Numbered from the stretch's first letter, positions 16,322 through 25,845 are shown. The stretch is 64,000 nt of DNA from Roseburia hominis A2-183 (GCF_000225345.1 NC_015977.1:816001-880000), one strand, 5' to 3'. The notes: generated from the letters alone by a model not told the origin. Made by a program: numbers and translations.

Positions 16322-16852
16322 ATGAAAATCACAACAAAACAAATCACAACGACAGCGGTTCTTCTGGCGATCTGTATCGTGAGCCAGTTTTTTAAGAACA
16401 CGAGCGTCTATATTACCGGACCGGTCATCAATGCATGCCTGATCTTAGCGGTGTTAAGTGTGGGAATTCCCTGCGGCATTATTCTCTCTGTGATCACGCC
16501 GGTCACATCATTCTTTATTACGGGAAGCCCGATCATCGGTGCCATTCCGGCGATCATGCCGTGTATCATGGCGGGCAATGCCCTTCTGGTCCTGGGTGTG
16601 GGACTGGTCACGAAAAAATGCAAAGGAAACGGCGGACTGATTGCCGGCATGGCGGCAGGATCTGTCGTAAAGGCACTGTTCATGGGAATTGTGATCTCGC
16701 TGATTCTGATTCCGAACCTTCTGCCGGCACCGATGGAGGCAAAGATGGCAGTGTTCCAGACGACCTTTTCCGTGACGCAGCTTGTGACTTCCCTGATCGG
16801 AAGCGTGTATGCATTTATTCTCTGGATTCCGTTGAAAAAAGTGGTAAAATAG
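16322..16852 (+). CDS. ECF transporter S component (substrate-binding membrane subunit)
   Basis: 176 residues and about five or six hydrophobic helices, with the short N-terminus (KITTKQITTTAVLLAICIVSQF) seen in ECF S components. The size and the conserved NACLILAVLSVGIPCGIILSVITPVTSF block are closest to TrpP-like tryptophan transporters as I remember them. The vitamin or amino acid carried is not certain. No energising ATPase genes adjoin it, so it would use the shared EcfAA'T module. ATG 16322 has GGAGGAAG upstream; the frame from 16253 is not needed. Confidence 0.8.
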   Translation: MKITTKQITTTAVLLAICIVSQFFKNTSVYITGPVINACLILAVLSVGIPCGIILSVITPVTSFFITGSPIIGAIPAIMPCIMAGNALLVLGVGLVTKKCKGNGGLIAGMAAGSVVKALFMGIVISLILIPNLLPAPMEAKMAVFQTTFSVTQLVTSLIGSVYAFILWIPLKKVVK

Positions 16853-16870
16853 GGAAAAGAGACTCCGATG

Positions 16871-16905
16871 GCGGAGCGGGAGAAAAGATCCTGCTCCGCT
16901 TTTTT
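16871..16905 (+). terminator. Terminator after the ECF S-component gene
   Basis: GCGGAGC(G)GGA and TCC(T)GCTCCGC form the stem around GAAAAGA, followed by T6. Confidence 0.9.
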
Positions 16906-16990
16906 GCGGCGTTTTTCATTCCATATGGATATGGGAAGATGACTAATATATAACTTACAATCATGAGCGGCATAAGCGGTTGGAATAATC

Positions 16991-17019
16991 TTGACACTGA
17001 AAAAAGAAAGTATCATAAT
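16991..17019 (+). promoter_or_regulatory. ilvE promoter
   Basis: TTGACA (16991-16996) and CATAAT (17014-17019) with a 17-base spacer. The leader is too short for a T-box. Confidence 0.7.
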
Positions 17020-17062
17020 TGATTTCAAGAATTTTATATGTCGGGAAAGGAATGGTAGCATA

Positions 17063-18127
17063 ATGGATATCAGATTTGTAAAAAGAGACGTATTAAAGGA
17101 GAAGCCGGATCAGAAACATCTCGGATTCGGCAAGTATATGACCGATTACATGTTCGTCATGGACTGGACGAAGGAAGACGGCTGGAAGGATGCGAGAATC
17201 GTGCCGGAAGGACCGATCAGTCTGGAGCCTGCCTGTGTGACGCTGCACTATGCGCAGGAGACATTTGAGGGTATGAAGGCATACCGCACGGCAGAGGGAA
17301 AGATTCAGCTGTTCCGTCCGGAGATGAATGCGAAGAGAATGATCAATTCCAACGCGAGACTCTGCATGCCGGAGTTCCCGGTGGATATGTTCGTAGAAGC
17401 GGTAAAAGCGCTGGTAAAGGTGGAGGCAGACTGGGTTCCGTCTGAGCCGGAGACCTCTCTTTATATCCGCCCGTTCATGTTCGCAACAGAGGCTGCGCTC
17501 GGCGTACATATGGCGTCCGCTTACAAATTCATGATTATCTGCTGCCCGGTAGGCGCTTACTATGCAGAGGGCATCAATCCGGTGAAGATTCTTGTCGAGG
17601 ACGAGCTGGTGCGTGCAGTCAAGGGCGGTACCGGATTCACCAAGTGCGGCGGCAACTATGCAGGCTCCATCTTAGGACAGGTAAAGGCAGAAAAGCTTGG
17701 TTACTCCCAGGTACTCTGGCTGGACGGTGAGCACCGCAAATACGTCGAGGAAGTCGGTACAATGAACATCATGTTCAAGATCGCCGGTGAGATCTACACA
17801 GCACCGATCGAGGGTACGGTACTTCCGGGCGTTACCAGAGATTCCATGATTCATCTGTTGAGAGACTGGGGTTACAAGGTAAACGAGACCAGATTATCCG
17901 TCGATGACCTGATGAAGGCAGGACATGACGGAACCTTAGAGGAAGTATTCGGAACGGGTACCGCAGCCGTGATCTCTCCGGTTGGTGAACTCCGCTACAA
18001 GGATGATGTTGTCACGATCAACGATTTCAAGATCGGCGAGCTGACACAGAAGCTGTACGACACACTGACCGGTATCCAGTGGGGCAAGCTTCCGGATAAG
18101 TACGGCTGGACCGTTCCGGTAGAATAG
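17063..18127 (+). CDS. ilvE: Branched-chain amino acid aminotransferase
   Basis: 354 residues, the usual size for type II BCAT. It transfers amino groups between glutamate and the keto acids of Leu, Ile and Val, using PLP. The Schiff-base lysine lies in GTGFTKCGGNYAGS, and EVGTMNIMFK, GTVLPGVTRDS and GTGTAAVISPVG are the class IV transaminase signatures. ATG 17063 follows GAAAGGAATGG; the longer frame from 16991 would start inside the promoter. The stop is only 3 bases from the convergent histidine kinase stop, with no terminator between. Confidence 0.96.
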   Translation: MDIRFVKRDVLKEKPDQKHLGFGKYMTDYMFVMDWTKEDGWKDARIVPEGPISLEPACVTLHYAQETFEGMKAYRTAEGKIQLFRPEMNAKRMINSNARLCMPEFPVDMFVEAVKALVKVEADWVPSEPETSLYIRPFMFATEAALGVHMASAYKFMIICCPVGAYYAEGINPVKILVEDELVRAVKGGTGFTKCGGNYAGSILGQVKAEKLGYSQVLWLDGEHRKYVEEVGTMNIMFKIAGEIYTAPIEGTVLPGVTRDSMIHLLRDWGYKVNETRLSVDDLMKAGHDGTLEEVFGTGTAAVISPVGELRYKDDVVTINDFKIGELTQKLYDTLTGIQWGKLPDKYGWTVPVE

Positions 18128-18130
18128 GAT

Positions 18131-19528
18131 TTATTCCGCATCGCGCTGTATCTGCCCGGTCAGAGGAAGTCTTACGATTACGACGGCTCCGCCTGCCGGG
18201 GCATTACACAGAGCGATCGATCCGCCAAGTCCGCGGGCGAGCTGGTCGGCGATGGAGAGCCCGAGACCGAAGTGGCTTTTGTCATTCCGGTCGGCGGATT
18301 CCCTGTAAAAGGCTTCCGTGCCGTAGAGCAGGGCGTCCTCGCAGAAGCCGGGTCCCTCATCGGATACAGTGAGAAAGAGCGTGCTTTCTTTCTCGGGTGC
18401 ATCCCTATAATCGCGGATGGAGGCATCTAAAGTGACCGTTCCTTTGTGCGGTGAGTAGCACACGGCATTGTCGAGCAGATTGTTTAAAATACGCCGCAGC
18501 GGATGTTCCGGCAGTGGCAGAACGGCTGGAAGAGTCTCGGTGGAAAAAAGAACATGCAGTTCTTTTTTCTGACCGAGACTTTTTGTATTCCCGAGCAGAT
18601 CGTCGAAAAACGATGCCGTGTGAAGCTGCGCCTGAAAACGGCACTCTGCGGAACATGCAGCGGGATCATCCGTCTTTGCGAGCTCGATAATTCTCGACAG
18701 ATAGTCCTGGATCTGCGCGGCATTTTCCAGAATAAACCGATTACAGGTTTGCTGCGTCGGATCAAGCGCTGTCTCAGACAGAAGTTCTGCGTTCCCGCGG
18801 ACGATCGTAAGCGGCGTCTTGATGTCATGGGCGAGCGCGGAAAATTGACGTCTGCGCTGTTGCTGCATGTGCCACTGCTCTTTTAAGGAGGCGGAAAGTT
18901 CGGATTTCAGCGCGTCCAGAGAAGCAGCAACCTGGTTGAATTCGCAGATGGCAGTCGGCCGGATGGTAAAGTCGAGATTCTGATTGCGGATTTCGTCGGC
19001 GGCTTCCTGCAGATGAATAAGCTCCCGCGACAGGTATTTTGCCTGCCGCGTGATGACGAGTACAAAAGCTGCAAGAAGCAGGAACAGCAGGAGAAACACT
19101 TCCAGCAGTTCAGCGCTCGGAAAGAGACGCCGGAGCGTGGGATTTGCAAAGGCAGACCGGAAATCGTAGGTGAGCACCACAATCCGGGTGTCGGTCTGGC
19201 GTTTAACATAGGTTCGCCCAAGCATATTTGCGGAGAGGGAATCCTGTCCGGAAAGCGCGAGAAGATCCGCGTTTCCGCGGAGGGAATCGGACATGTCCGT
19301 CTCAAGAAGCGCTCCGGATGTGTCATAGATGGCGTAGCTGCAGGCGGATGGAATCCCGGAAGACACGATGTCTGTATGTGCACCGATGGTGTGAAGGTAG
19401 GCAAGAGCCTCTTTTTCGGCGGCGTTCGCAGGCAGGATCAGACCCGTACCGACGGAGACGGTAATCTGGAGAAGCCACAGCAGGAACGCCAGAAGCACCG
19501 CGGCGACAAGCTTTAGTAAAAAGCGCAC
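18131..19528 (-). CDS. Sensor histidine kinase (VanS/BaeS type)
   Basis: 465 residues. Two transmembrane helices (about 5-30 and 142-162) flank an outer sensor of about 110 residues; then HAMP (about 163-215), a DHp domain with the phospho-accepting His in ALAHDIKTPLT, and a HATPase domain with N-box ILNNLLDNAVCYSP, G1 SDEGPGF and G2 HFGLGLSIADQLARGLGG. It is co-transcribed with the response regulator 39 bases upstream and with traX. The signal is unknown; VanS-like kinases often sense envelope-active compounds. Confidence 0.93.
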   Translation of the reverse strand: MRFLLKLVAAVLLAFLLWLLQITVSVGTGLILPANAAEKEALAYLHTIGAHTDIVSSGIPSACSYAIYDTSGALLETDMSDSLRGNADLLALSGQDSLSANMLGRTYVKRQTDTRIVVLTYDFRSAFANPTLRRLFPSAELLEVFLLLFLLLAAFVLVITRQAKYLSRELIHLQEAADEIRNQNLDFTIRPTAICEFNQVAASLDALKSELSASLKEQWHMQQQRRRQFSALAHDIKTPLTIVRGNAELLSETALDPTQQTCNRFILENAAQIQDYLSRIIELAKTDDPAACSAECRFQAQLHTASFFDDLLGNTKSLGQKKELHVLFSTETLPAVLPLPEHPLRRILNNLLDNAVCYSPHKGTVTLDASIRDYRDAPEKESTLFLTVSDEGPGFCEDALLYGTEAFYRESADRNDKSHFGLGLSIADQLARGLGGSIALCNAPAGGAVVIVRLPLTGQIQRDAE

Positions 19529-19567
19529 AAAAAATGTGCGCAGCCGGATTTCTTTTTTCTTTTTTTT

Positions 19568-20230
19568 TCATGCGTTCCATCGATAACCGATCCCCCATAC
19601 TGTCTGAATTGGCGCCATATTTACTGCGGCGAATTTTTTCCGGATATTTTTAATATGCTCTGTAATAGCAGACTCATCGCCTGTCTTGTCGTATCCTAGG
19701 ACCGCTTCGTAGATCTGCTCTCTGGAAAATGTCTGTCCGCGGTTTTTGGCGAGCAGAAGTGTGATCTCATACTCCGTTCTGGTGAAGGGGAGCGTGACGC
19801 CGCCTGCTGCGACTTCGCGGGAGGCGAGCAGAAAGCGGATGCCCTGTATGTAGAGGCAGTGATGTTTTTCACGCTGCTCCCGGCGCAGATGCGCTGCGAC
19901 GCGCGCACGCAGTTCGACGATGGAGAAGGGCTTTTTGATATAGTCGTCCGCACCGACGGAAAAACCGTAGTCGACGTCCTCCTCCATGGTCTTTGCGGTC
20001 AGAAACAGAATCGGGCAGTCCGTGTCGTCGCGGATGGCGCTGCAGAGTTCGTAGCCGTCCGTCTGCGGCATCATGACGTCGAGAAGGATGAGATCATACT
20101 CTGCGAGGTGCGCCGCAAGATCCGCCGGTACATGCGGCATGCAGGTAATGGTATGCCCCTCCCGGCGGAGTGCATGTTCAATCAGCGCGAGGATGCCGGG
20201 ATCATCGTCAATTGCGAGAATGTGAGCCAT
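19568..20230 (-). CDS. OmpR/VanR-type response regulator
   Basis: 220 residues: receiver domain (1-118; acidic pocket DDD at 8-10, phospho-acceptor Asp in LILLDVMMPQTDG, switch lysine in DDYIKKPF) and a winged-helix DNA-binding domain (about 125-220; TRTEYEITLLLAKNRG and IKNIRKKF). ATG 20230 is preceded by GAGG; the extra 11 residues of the longer frame overlap the traX end. It likely binds direct repeats, and a candidate is TTGTGATAAG twice before traX. Confidence 0.93.
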   Translation of the reverse strand: MAHILAIDDDPGILALIEHALRREGHTITCMPHVPADLAAHLAEYDLILLDVMMPQTDGYELCSAIRDDTDCPILFLTAKTMEEDVDYGFSVGADDYIKKPFSIVELRARVAAHLRREQREKHHCLYIQGIRFLLASREVAAGGVTLPFTRTEYEITLLLAKNRGQTFSREQIYEAVLGYDKTGDESAITEHIKNIRKKFAAVNMAPIQTVWGIGYRWNA

Positions 20231-20246
20231 AAAAACCTCATTTCTA

Positions 20247-21125
20247 TCAAGAACCCATTCCATAAAGGGTCAGGTACAAAAGGAACGAAAGTGCGTACAG
20301 CACGTAAATGTGCGTCGGATAAAACCAGTAGAACAGCTTTTTGGAGCCGTGTCCACGGGTTCCATTGTAACATAACATAGGGATAACGGCAAAAACTTCC
20401 AGCCACTCATAAGCATCGGTAAAAAAGAAAGAGGCAGAAGTTCCTGCGGGCATAAAAAGCAGCACGGGCAGGATGTCCCACGCAAGCACGAAAAGTGCAA
20501 AGGCACCTGCCTGCAATCGGCGGTGTCTGTGCGTCAGGTAGAGAATCACGCCGCCGAGCAGTGTGGCGGTGCCACCGTCGATGATCGCAGTGTGGCAGGG
20601 CAGGACACTGTACACCAGAAGGTTTAAGAGAAAATTGCCGTAGGGAATGCCAAAGGCTTCCGATACGGCGAACAGCCCGTACAGAAGAAAGGGCAGAAAG
20701 ACCGGAATCAGGATGGCAGAAAGTCCCCGGATCCACTGTTTTTTCTGACACCGGTCGATGCCCCAAAGAACGACGAGCAGGACGGAAAAGGATGCAAGCA
20801 TCTGATTCTGCGGGAAAAAGCCGTCCGGCCGGACGAGACCGGATGCAATATTATAGAAGGAAAACTGCACCAGTCCCATGAAAATGGCGATGGCGTAAAT
20901 ACGCAGAAAATATTTTTTCCGGTCGTGCGTGTGAAGAAAACCCTCCACGATACAGAAGAGGAACAGCGGGGCGGCAAGCCTGCCGATCCACGAAAAGAAC
21001 AGTGGGATCTTCCCTGTAAATGAGAAAAAATAGTGAATGTGGTCGAGAATCATGCAGACCATGGCAAAATATTTGAGCGCAAAGTCTGAGAGTCCCCGTT
21101 GTTTTGTGATTGTTGTCTGATTCAT
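20247..21125 (-). CDS. TraX-family membrane protein
   Basis: 292 residues with about eight hydrophobic helices. The opening LKYFAMVCMILDHIHYFF and the GRLAAPLFLFCIVEGF block are the TraX signature; the family was named for F-pilin N-acetylation, and chromosomal Firmicute members are acyltransferase-like proteins of unknown target. It heads the operon traX-RR-HK, so the two-component system may control envelope modification by it. No conjugation genes lie nearby, so a role in conjugation is unlikely. Confidence 0.85.
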   Translation of the reverse strand: MNQTTITKQRGLSDFALKYFAMVCMILDHIHYFFSFTGKIPLFFSWIGRLAAPLFLFCIVEGFLHTHDRKKYFLRIYAIAIFMGLVQFSFYNIASGLVRPDGFFPQNQMLASFSVLLVVLWGIDRCQKKQWIRGLSAILIPVFLPFLLYGLFAVSEAFGIPYGNFLLNLLVYSVLPCHTAIIDGGTATLLGGVILYLTHRHRRLQAGAFALFVLAWDILPVLLFMPAGTSASFFFTDAYEWLEVFAVIPMLCYNGTRGHGSKKLFYWFYPTHIYVLYALSFLLYLTLYGMGS

Positions 21126-21153
21126 ACGTTCTGGAATCCTCCTTGTTTACTTC

Positions 21154-21173
21154 TTGTGATAAGTTGTGATAAG
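21154..21173. promoter_or_regulatory. Tandem direct repeat upstream of traX, candidate response-regulator box
   Basis: TTGTGATAAG occurs twice in a row with an exact 10-base pitch. OmpR-family regulators bind such tandem half-sites on one DNA face, so this may be the autoregulation site of the operon. Binding is inference. Confidence 0.45.
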
Positions 21174-21240
21174 ATGTTCACAGAAACAGCATACAGGCAA
21201 ATTATAAGGATTTTATAAGGAACGGAAAGGAAGTTATAAA

Positions 21241-21642
21241 ATGACAAAACAGGAAAAAGCAATCGAATTGCATGACAGGGGATGCAACTGTGCACAGGCG
21301 GTGGCGTGTGCGTTTGCGGAGGAGATCGGCGTGCCGGAAGAGACGCTGTTTGCCGCGGCGGAAGGATTCGGACTCGGCATGGGCGGCATGGAGGCAACCT
21401 GCGGAGCGGTCTCAGGAGCGGTGATGCTTGCGGGCTTCAAGAACAGCTGTGCCGATCCGAAGAACCCGAAGACCAAGGCGGCAACCTATCAGCTGACCAG
21501 AGAGATCACCAGACAGTTTGCCGAGAAGAACCATGCGCTTGTCTGTAAGGAATTGAAGGGTGTGGAAACCGGCGTGGTTTTGCGGAGCTGTCCGGACTGT
21601 ATCCGCGATGCGGTTGCGATCGCGGAAAAGGTACTACAATGA
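21241..21642 (+). CDS. C_GCAxxG_C_C family redox protein
   Basis: 133 residues. The family pattern is complete: RGCNCAQAV (C-x-C), GGMEATCGAVSGAVM (C-GCAxxG-like), VCKEL and RSCPDCI. The conserved cysteines suggest metal or redox chemistry; the biochemical role of the family is not established. The start overlaps the end of a run of A residues, with AAAGGAAG upstream. Monocistronic and divergent from traX. Confidence 0.9.
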   Translation: MTKQEKAIELHDRGCNCAQAVACAFAEEIGVPEETLFAAAEGFGLGMGGMEATCGAVSGAVMLAGFKNSCADPKNPKTKAATYQLTREITRQFAEKNHALVCKELKGVETGVVLRSCPDCIRDAVAIAEKVLQ

Positions 21643-22004
21643 ACTATGACGAGTTCATCTTAGAAGTTCCTGTGGAACTTCCGGTACGCAAAAGGCGGAA
21701 CACAACGATGATATAATAATAGGTATAAAGTCGAAGCAGAGCAGATGTCCCTGCGTGGAAGCGTTGTCTTTCACACAGGGACATTTGTATATTTGCACGA
21801 AACAGAACCGGTCAAAAACAGCCATCTGCAAAATATGCACAAGAAGAAAAAACGAAAAACCATAAAATTATACGAAACACACAAAAGAAACAGAAGTATT
21901 TTCAAGAAAAAGAGAAGAATATTGTATGTTCTTTACAGACCTCCATTGCTATAATGCATAATGTAACAAGGAGTTACGAATACAAAAAGGGAGGTTTTTC
22001 AGAG
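21643..22004 (+). other. Intergenic region before mglB
   Basis: Two hairpins are visible: a perfect GAAGTTCC-TGT-GGAACTTC (21663-21681) and ATGTCCCTG/CAGGGACAT (21745-21784) with a short T-rich tail, a probable terminator for the preceding gene. TATAAT at 21950-21955 is a likely mglB -10 element but has only a weak -35. GGGAGG precedes ATG 22005. No gene is seen. Confidence 0.55.
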
Positions 22005-23123
22005 ATGAAAAAGAAAGTAATCAGTTTAATCCTTGCAGCTACTATGGTTGCAACAATGGCAACAGGATGTGGAAGTTCTTCTGGCGAGACGACCACAACA
22101 GATAACGCAGCATCCACGACAACCGATGCAGCAGCACCGGCTACCGAGGCTTCCGATACGGCAGCAGCAGCAACAGAAGCAGCAGGCGGTGACTATGCAG
22201 ACAAGAAAGTCGGCGTATGCATTTACCAGTTCTCCGATAACTTCATGACACTGTTCCGCACAGAGCTTGAGAATTATCTGGTAGAGCAGGGCTTCTCCAA
22301 AGACAATATCACAATCGTTGACGGAGCAAACGATCAGGCAACACAGACAGGTCAGATTGATAACTTCATTTCCGAGGGCGTAGATGTTCTCATTGTTAAC
22401 CCGGTAAACTCTTCATCCGCAGCTACCATCACAGATAAGGTTGTAGCAGCAGATATCCCGCTCGTATACATCAACCGTGAGCCGGATGCAGAGGAAGAGC
22501 AGAGATGGGAAGACAACGGCTGGAATGTTACATACGTTGGATGTGACGCACGTCAGTCCGGTACTTTCCAGGGCGAGATGATCGTAGACCTTGGTCTTGA
22601 CACAGTAGACTTAAACGGCGATGGAAAGATCCAGTACGTTATGGTAGAAGGTGATCCGGAGAACGTTGATGCTCAGTATCGTACCGAGTATTCCGTAAAG
22701 GCTCTTACCGATGCAGGTCTTGAGGTTGAATGCCTCTCCGATCAGGTTGGTAACTGGCAGCAGGATCAGGCACAGCAGATCGTAGCAAACGCTCTTGGAC
22801 AGTACGGCGATAAAGTAGAAGTTGTATTCTGTAACAACGATGCAATGGCACTTGGCGCATTACAGGCAATCCAGTCTGCAGGACGTACCGTAGGTACCGA
22901 TATCTTCTTAGTAGGTGTTGATGCATTATCCGAGGCTCTTGAGGATGTTGTAGCCGGAACCATGACAGGTACCGTATTCAACGATCACTTCTCACAGTCC
23001 CACGGTGCAGCTGATGCAGCAATCAACTTCATCAACGGTGAAACCAACGAGTATTACATTGGTTGTGACTATGTAAAGGTTACAAAAGACAATGCACAGG
23101 AAATCCTTGACATGGTAAAATAA
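22005..23123 (+). CDS. mglB: Galactose/glucose-type sugar-binding lipoprotein of ABC transporter
   Basis: 372 residues. Lipoprotein signal ending in MATGC (about residue 21), a Thr/Ala-rich linker, then a type I periplasmic-binding fold. The loop DLNGDGKIQ matches the calcium site of MglB/GGBP, and YINREP and CNNDAMALGA are sugar-pocket motifs of that family. It captures a hexose outside the cell for MglA/MglC. Its codons (many GTT, GTA, AAC, CTT) look adapted for high expression compared with neighbours. A strong hairpin after the stop may raise its mRNA level over mglA. Confidence 0.93.
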   Translation: MKKKVISLILAATMVATMATGCGSSSGETTTTDNAASTTTDAAAPATEASDTAAAATEAAGGDYADKKVGVCIYQFSDNFMTLFRTELENYLVEQGFSKDNITIVDGANDQATQTGQIDNFISEGVDVLIVNPVNSSSAATITDKVVAADIPLVYINREPDAEEEQRWEDNGWNVTYVGCDARQSGTFQGEMIVDLGLDTVDLNGDGKIQYVMVEGDPENVDAQYRTEYSVKALTDAGLEVECLSDQVGNWQQDQAQQIVANALGQYGDKVEVVFCNNDAMALGALQAIQSAGRTVGTDIFLVGVDALSEALEDVVAGTMTGTVFNDHFSQSHGAADAAINFINGETNEYYIGCDYVKVTKDNAQEILDMVK

Positions 23124-23158
23124 TTACCACGCAGGATGATTGATAGCAGGTAAGCAGA

Positions 23159-23188
23159 AGGTGCGGGTGTTTTCGGGCATCCGCACCT
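23159..23188 (+). terminator. Stabilising or attenuating hairpin between mglB and mglA
   Basis: AGGTGCGGGTG pairs with CATCCGCACCT (one G-U), followed by GTCTT and not a full T-run. This layout is common after binding-protein genes and gives excess binding-protein mRNA. Confidence 0.65.
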
Positions 23189-23310
23189 GTCTTAAAGATA
23201 TGAAATAGTTGTGTGACAGACCAGATTAGAAAAATTAGAAAACATCGACAATAACATCGACAGTACACAGATAACAACAGAATCTGTATCAATATAGAAG
23301 GAGGAGAAAC

Positions 23311-24819
23311 ATGGCTGAGTACAAACTGGAGCTAAAGGGTATCTGCAAATCGTTCCCAGGTGTTAAGGCACTTGACAATGTACAGCTTTCCCTTCGTCCC
23401 GGAACCGTCCATGCACTGATGGGTGAGAACGGAGCCGGCAAGTCTACCTTGATGAAATGTCTTTTCGGTATTTACAAGATGGACGCGGGAGAGGTTTATC
23501 TGGACGGGCAGAAGATTGAGGTCAACAACCCGGATGAAGCAATGAAATACGGCATCGCCATGGTACATCAGGAATTACAGCCTGTTCCGGCGAGAAGCGT
23601 GGCTGAGAACCTGTATCTGGGAAGATTCCCGACAAAGAATTACGGACTGCTCAAGGTGATTGACCACAAGAAGATGTATGCGGAGACGGAGAAGTGGCTG
23701 AAAGAGGTAAAGATGGATTTTGATCCGAAGGCACAGCTCGGCACACTTTCCATCGGTCAGATGCAGTCCGTGGAGATCGCAAAAGCGGTATCCCAGCAGG
23801 CGAAGGTCGTGATCTTTGATGAGCCGACCTCCTCTCTTTCCGATAATGAGGTAGAAGCACTCTTCCGTATTATGAATGACCTTCGTGATAAGGGTGTTGC
23901 GATGGTATACATATCCCACAAGATGGATGAGATCAAGCGCATCGCGGACGACATCACGATCATGCGGGACGGTACCTATGTAGGAACCTGGCCGGCGTCA
24001 GAGCTGACGACCGATCAGATCATCGCAAAGATGGTAGGACGTGAGCTCACAAACGTATATCCGGCGAAGAAGAATACCCCAGGTGAGGTCATCATGGAGG
24101 TCAAGAACCTCTGCTCAATCCATGCAAATTCATTCCAAAATGTCAGCTTTACACTTCGCAAGGGCGAAATCCTAGGCTTTGGCGGACTGGTCGGAGCCCA
24201 GAGAACAGAGCTGATGGAAGGTATCTTCGGTATCCGCGGTATCGCATCTGGTGAGATCTACATGCATGGCAAGAAGTTAAAGATCAAGCATCCGATCGAT
24301 GCGATGAATGCAGGAATCGGACTCATCACAGAGGACCGCCGCGGCAACGGTATCTTCGGCTGTTTGTCCATCAAGGACAACGTTGGCGTCTCCATTTATA
24401 ACAAGTACCTGAAAGCAGGATTTGTGCTGGATCATAAGAAGATGAACAAAGTTGTGGATGACAGCATCAAGAAGCTGTCCATCAAGACACCGAGCATGAA
24501 CGAGCACATTTCAAACTTATCCGGTGGTAATCAGCAGAAAGTTATTATTTCCAGATGGCTTGCCAATGATCCGGATGTGCTGATCATGGATGAGCCGACA
24601 AGAGGTATCGATGTCGGTGCAAAGCATGAGATCTACGAGATCATGAATGAACTGGCGGCACAGGGTAAGGCAATCATCATGATTTCATCAGAAATGTCTG
24701 AGCTGCTTGGTATGGCAGACCGCATCTGTGTTATGTGTAACGGTAAGATTACTGGCGAGATCGACCAGCCGGAAGAGATGACACAGGCAATGGTTATGAA
24801 CTTTGCAACGAGATTCTGA
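23311..24819 (+). CDS. mglA: Sugar ABC transporter ATP-binding protein (two ABC domains)
   Basis: 502 residues in two ATPase halves. The first has Walker A GENGAGKST, signature LSIGQMQSVEIAK and Walker B VVIFDEPTSSL. The second has a degenerate Walker A (GLVGAQRTELM), an intact LSGGNQQK signature and LIMDEPTRGIDVGAK, as in MglA/RbsA. It energises import by MglC of the sugar caught by MglB. GGAGGAG lies before ATG 23311. Confidence 0.95.
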   Translation: MAEYKLELKGICKSFPGVKALDNVQLSLRPGTVHALMGENGAGKSTLMKCLFGIYKMDAGEVYLDGQKIEVNNPDEAMKYGIAMVHQELQPVPARSVAENLYLGRFPTKNYGLLKVIDHKKMYAETEKWLKEVKMDFDPKAQLGTLSIGQMQSVEIAKAVSQQAKVVIFDEPTSSLSDNEVEALFRIMNDLRDKGVAMVYISHKMDEIKRIADDITIMRDGTYVGTWPASELTTDQIIAKMVGRELTNVYPAKKNTPGEVIMEVKNLCSIHANSFQNVSFTLRKGEILGFGGLVGAQRTELMEGIFGIRGIASGEIYMHGKKLKIKHPIDAMNAGIGLITEDRRGNGIFGCLSIKDNVGVSIYNKYLKAGFVLDHKKMNKVVDDSIKKLSIKTPSMNEHISNLSGGNQQKVIISRWLANDPDVLIMDEPTRGIDVGAKHEIYEIMNELAAQGKAIIMISSEMSELLGMADRICVMCNGKITGEIDQPEEMTQAMVMNFATRF

Positions 24820-24839
24820 TGAGATAGGAGGAGACGAAA

Positions 24840-25829
24840 ATGACAAAGACAAATCAACAGAAAGTAAAAGATTTCTTAATCAACAACGGAGTTATCATCG
24901 TCATGTTCATCCTGGTAATCTATACCGGATTCACATCCGATAACTTCTTCACAAAGAACAACTTCATGAATATTCTGATGAATATGAGTTCACGACTCGT
25001 CATTGCACTTGGTATCGCAGGCTGTGTTATCACAGCAGGATGTGATCTTTCCGCAGGACGTATGATCGGTTTCGGTGCATGTATCTCCGGTATGCTGTTA
25101 CAGCGTATGGATTATTCCGGAAAATTCTTCCCGGATATGCAGCCGCTCAACGTATTCGTCGTAGCACTGATTGCCATGCTGGTATGTGCGGCATTCGGTA
25201 CGGTTACCGGATTTTTCATTGCTTACTTAAACGTTCCGCCTTTCATCGCCACACTGGCAATGATGGAGATCGTCTATGGTATCGGACTTATCGTAACCAA
25301 TGCAACACCGCTCGGCGGCTATGTAGAGCAGTACACGAACGTATCTAACGGTAAGTTCCTCGGCATCAACTACCTGATCTGGATCGCAATTATTGTGGCG
25401 GCGATCACATGGTTCATTTTCAACATGACCCGTCACGGCAAGTACATGTATGCAATCGGTGGTAACCCACAGGCAGCAGAGGTTGCCGGTGTTCCGGTAA
25501 AAGCAACTCTGATCTTAATCTACATGAAAGCAGCAGCTATGTATGGTCTTGCAGGTTTTATGCTCGGTGCAAAAGCCGGCGGTGCATCCGTCCAGACCGG
25601 ATATGGTTACGAGATGGAAGCAATCGCAGCTTGTACGATTGGTGGTGTATCTGTAACAGGTGGTCGTGGTAAAGTATCATCCGCAATTATCGGTGTTGCC
25701 GTATTCGAGCTGTTAAAGGTAGCTCTCCAGTACCTGGGTATGAATGCAAACGCACAGTACATTGCAATCGGTGTTGTTATCTTCATCGCAATCTCTCTGG
25801 ATATCAGAAAGTATATAGCAAGAAAGTAA
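24840..25829 (+). CDS. mglC: Sugar ABC transporter permease
   Basis: 329 residues with about eight to ten membrane helices and the RbsC/MglC motif region GGNPQAAEVAGVPV followed by IAACTIGGVSVTGGRGKVSSAIIG. It forms the channel of the MglBAC importer. GGAGG stands upstream of ATG 24840, 20 bases after mglA. Confidence 0.95.
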   Translation: MTKTNQQKVKDFLINNGVIIVMFILVIYTGFTSDNFFTKNNFMNILMNMSSRLVIALGIAGCVITAGCDLSAGRMIGFGACISGMLLQRMDYSGKFFPDMQPLNVFVVALIAMLVCAAFGTVTGFFIAYLNVPPFIATLAMMEIVYGIGLIVTNATPLGGYVEQYTNVSNGKFLGINYLIWIAIIVAAITWFIFNMTRHGKYMYAIGGNPQAAEVAGVPVKATLILIYMKAAAMYGLAGFMLGAKAGGASVQTGYGYEMEAIAACTIGGVSVTGGRGKVSSAIIGVAVFELLKVALQYLGMNANAQYIAIGVVIFIAISLDIRKYIARK

Positions 25830-25845
25830 AAAGTATATTATAATG

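Noticed and set aside
18127..18131. Terminator between ilvE and the histidine kinase
   Set aside because: Only 3 bases separate the stops and no hairpin with T-run is visible around them.
20247..21125. Conjugative element suggested by TraX
   Set aside because: No relaxase, coupling protein, integrase or att-like repeats nearby; chromosomal TraX homologues are common.
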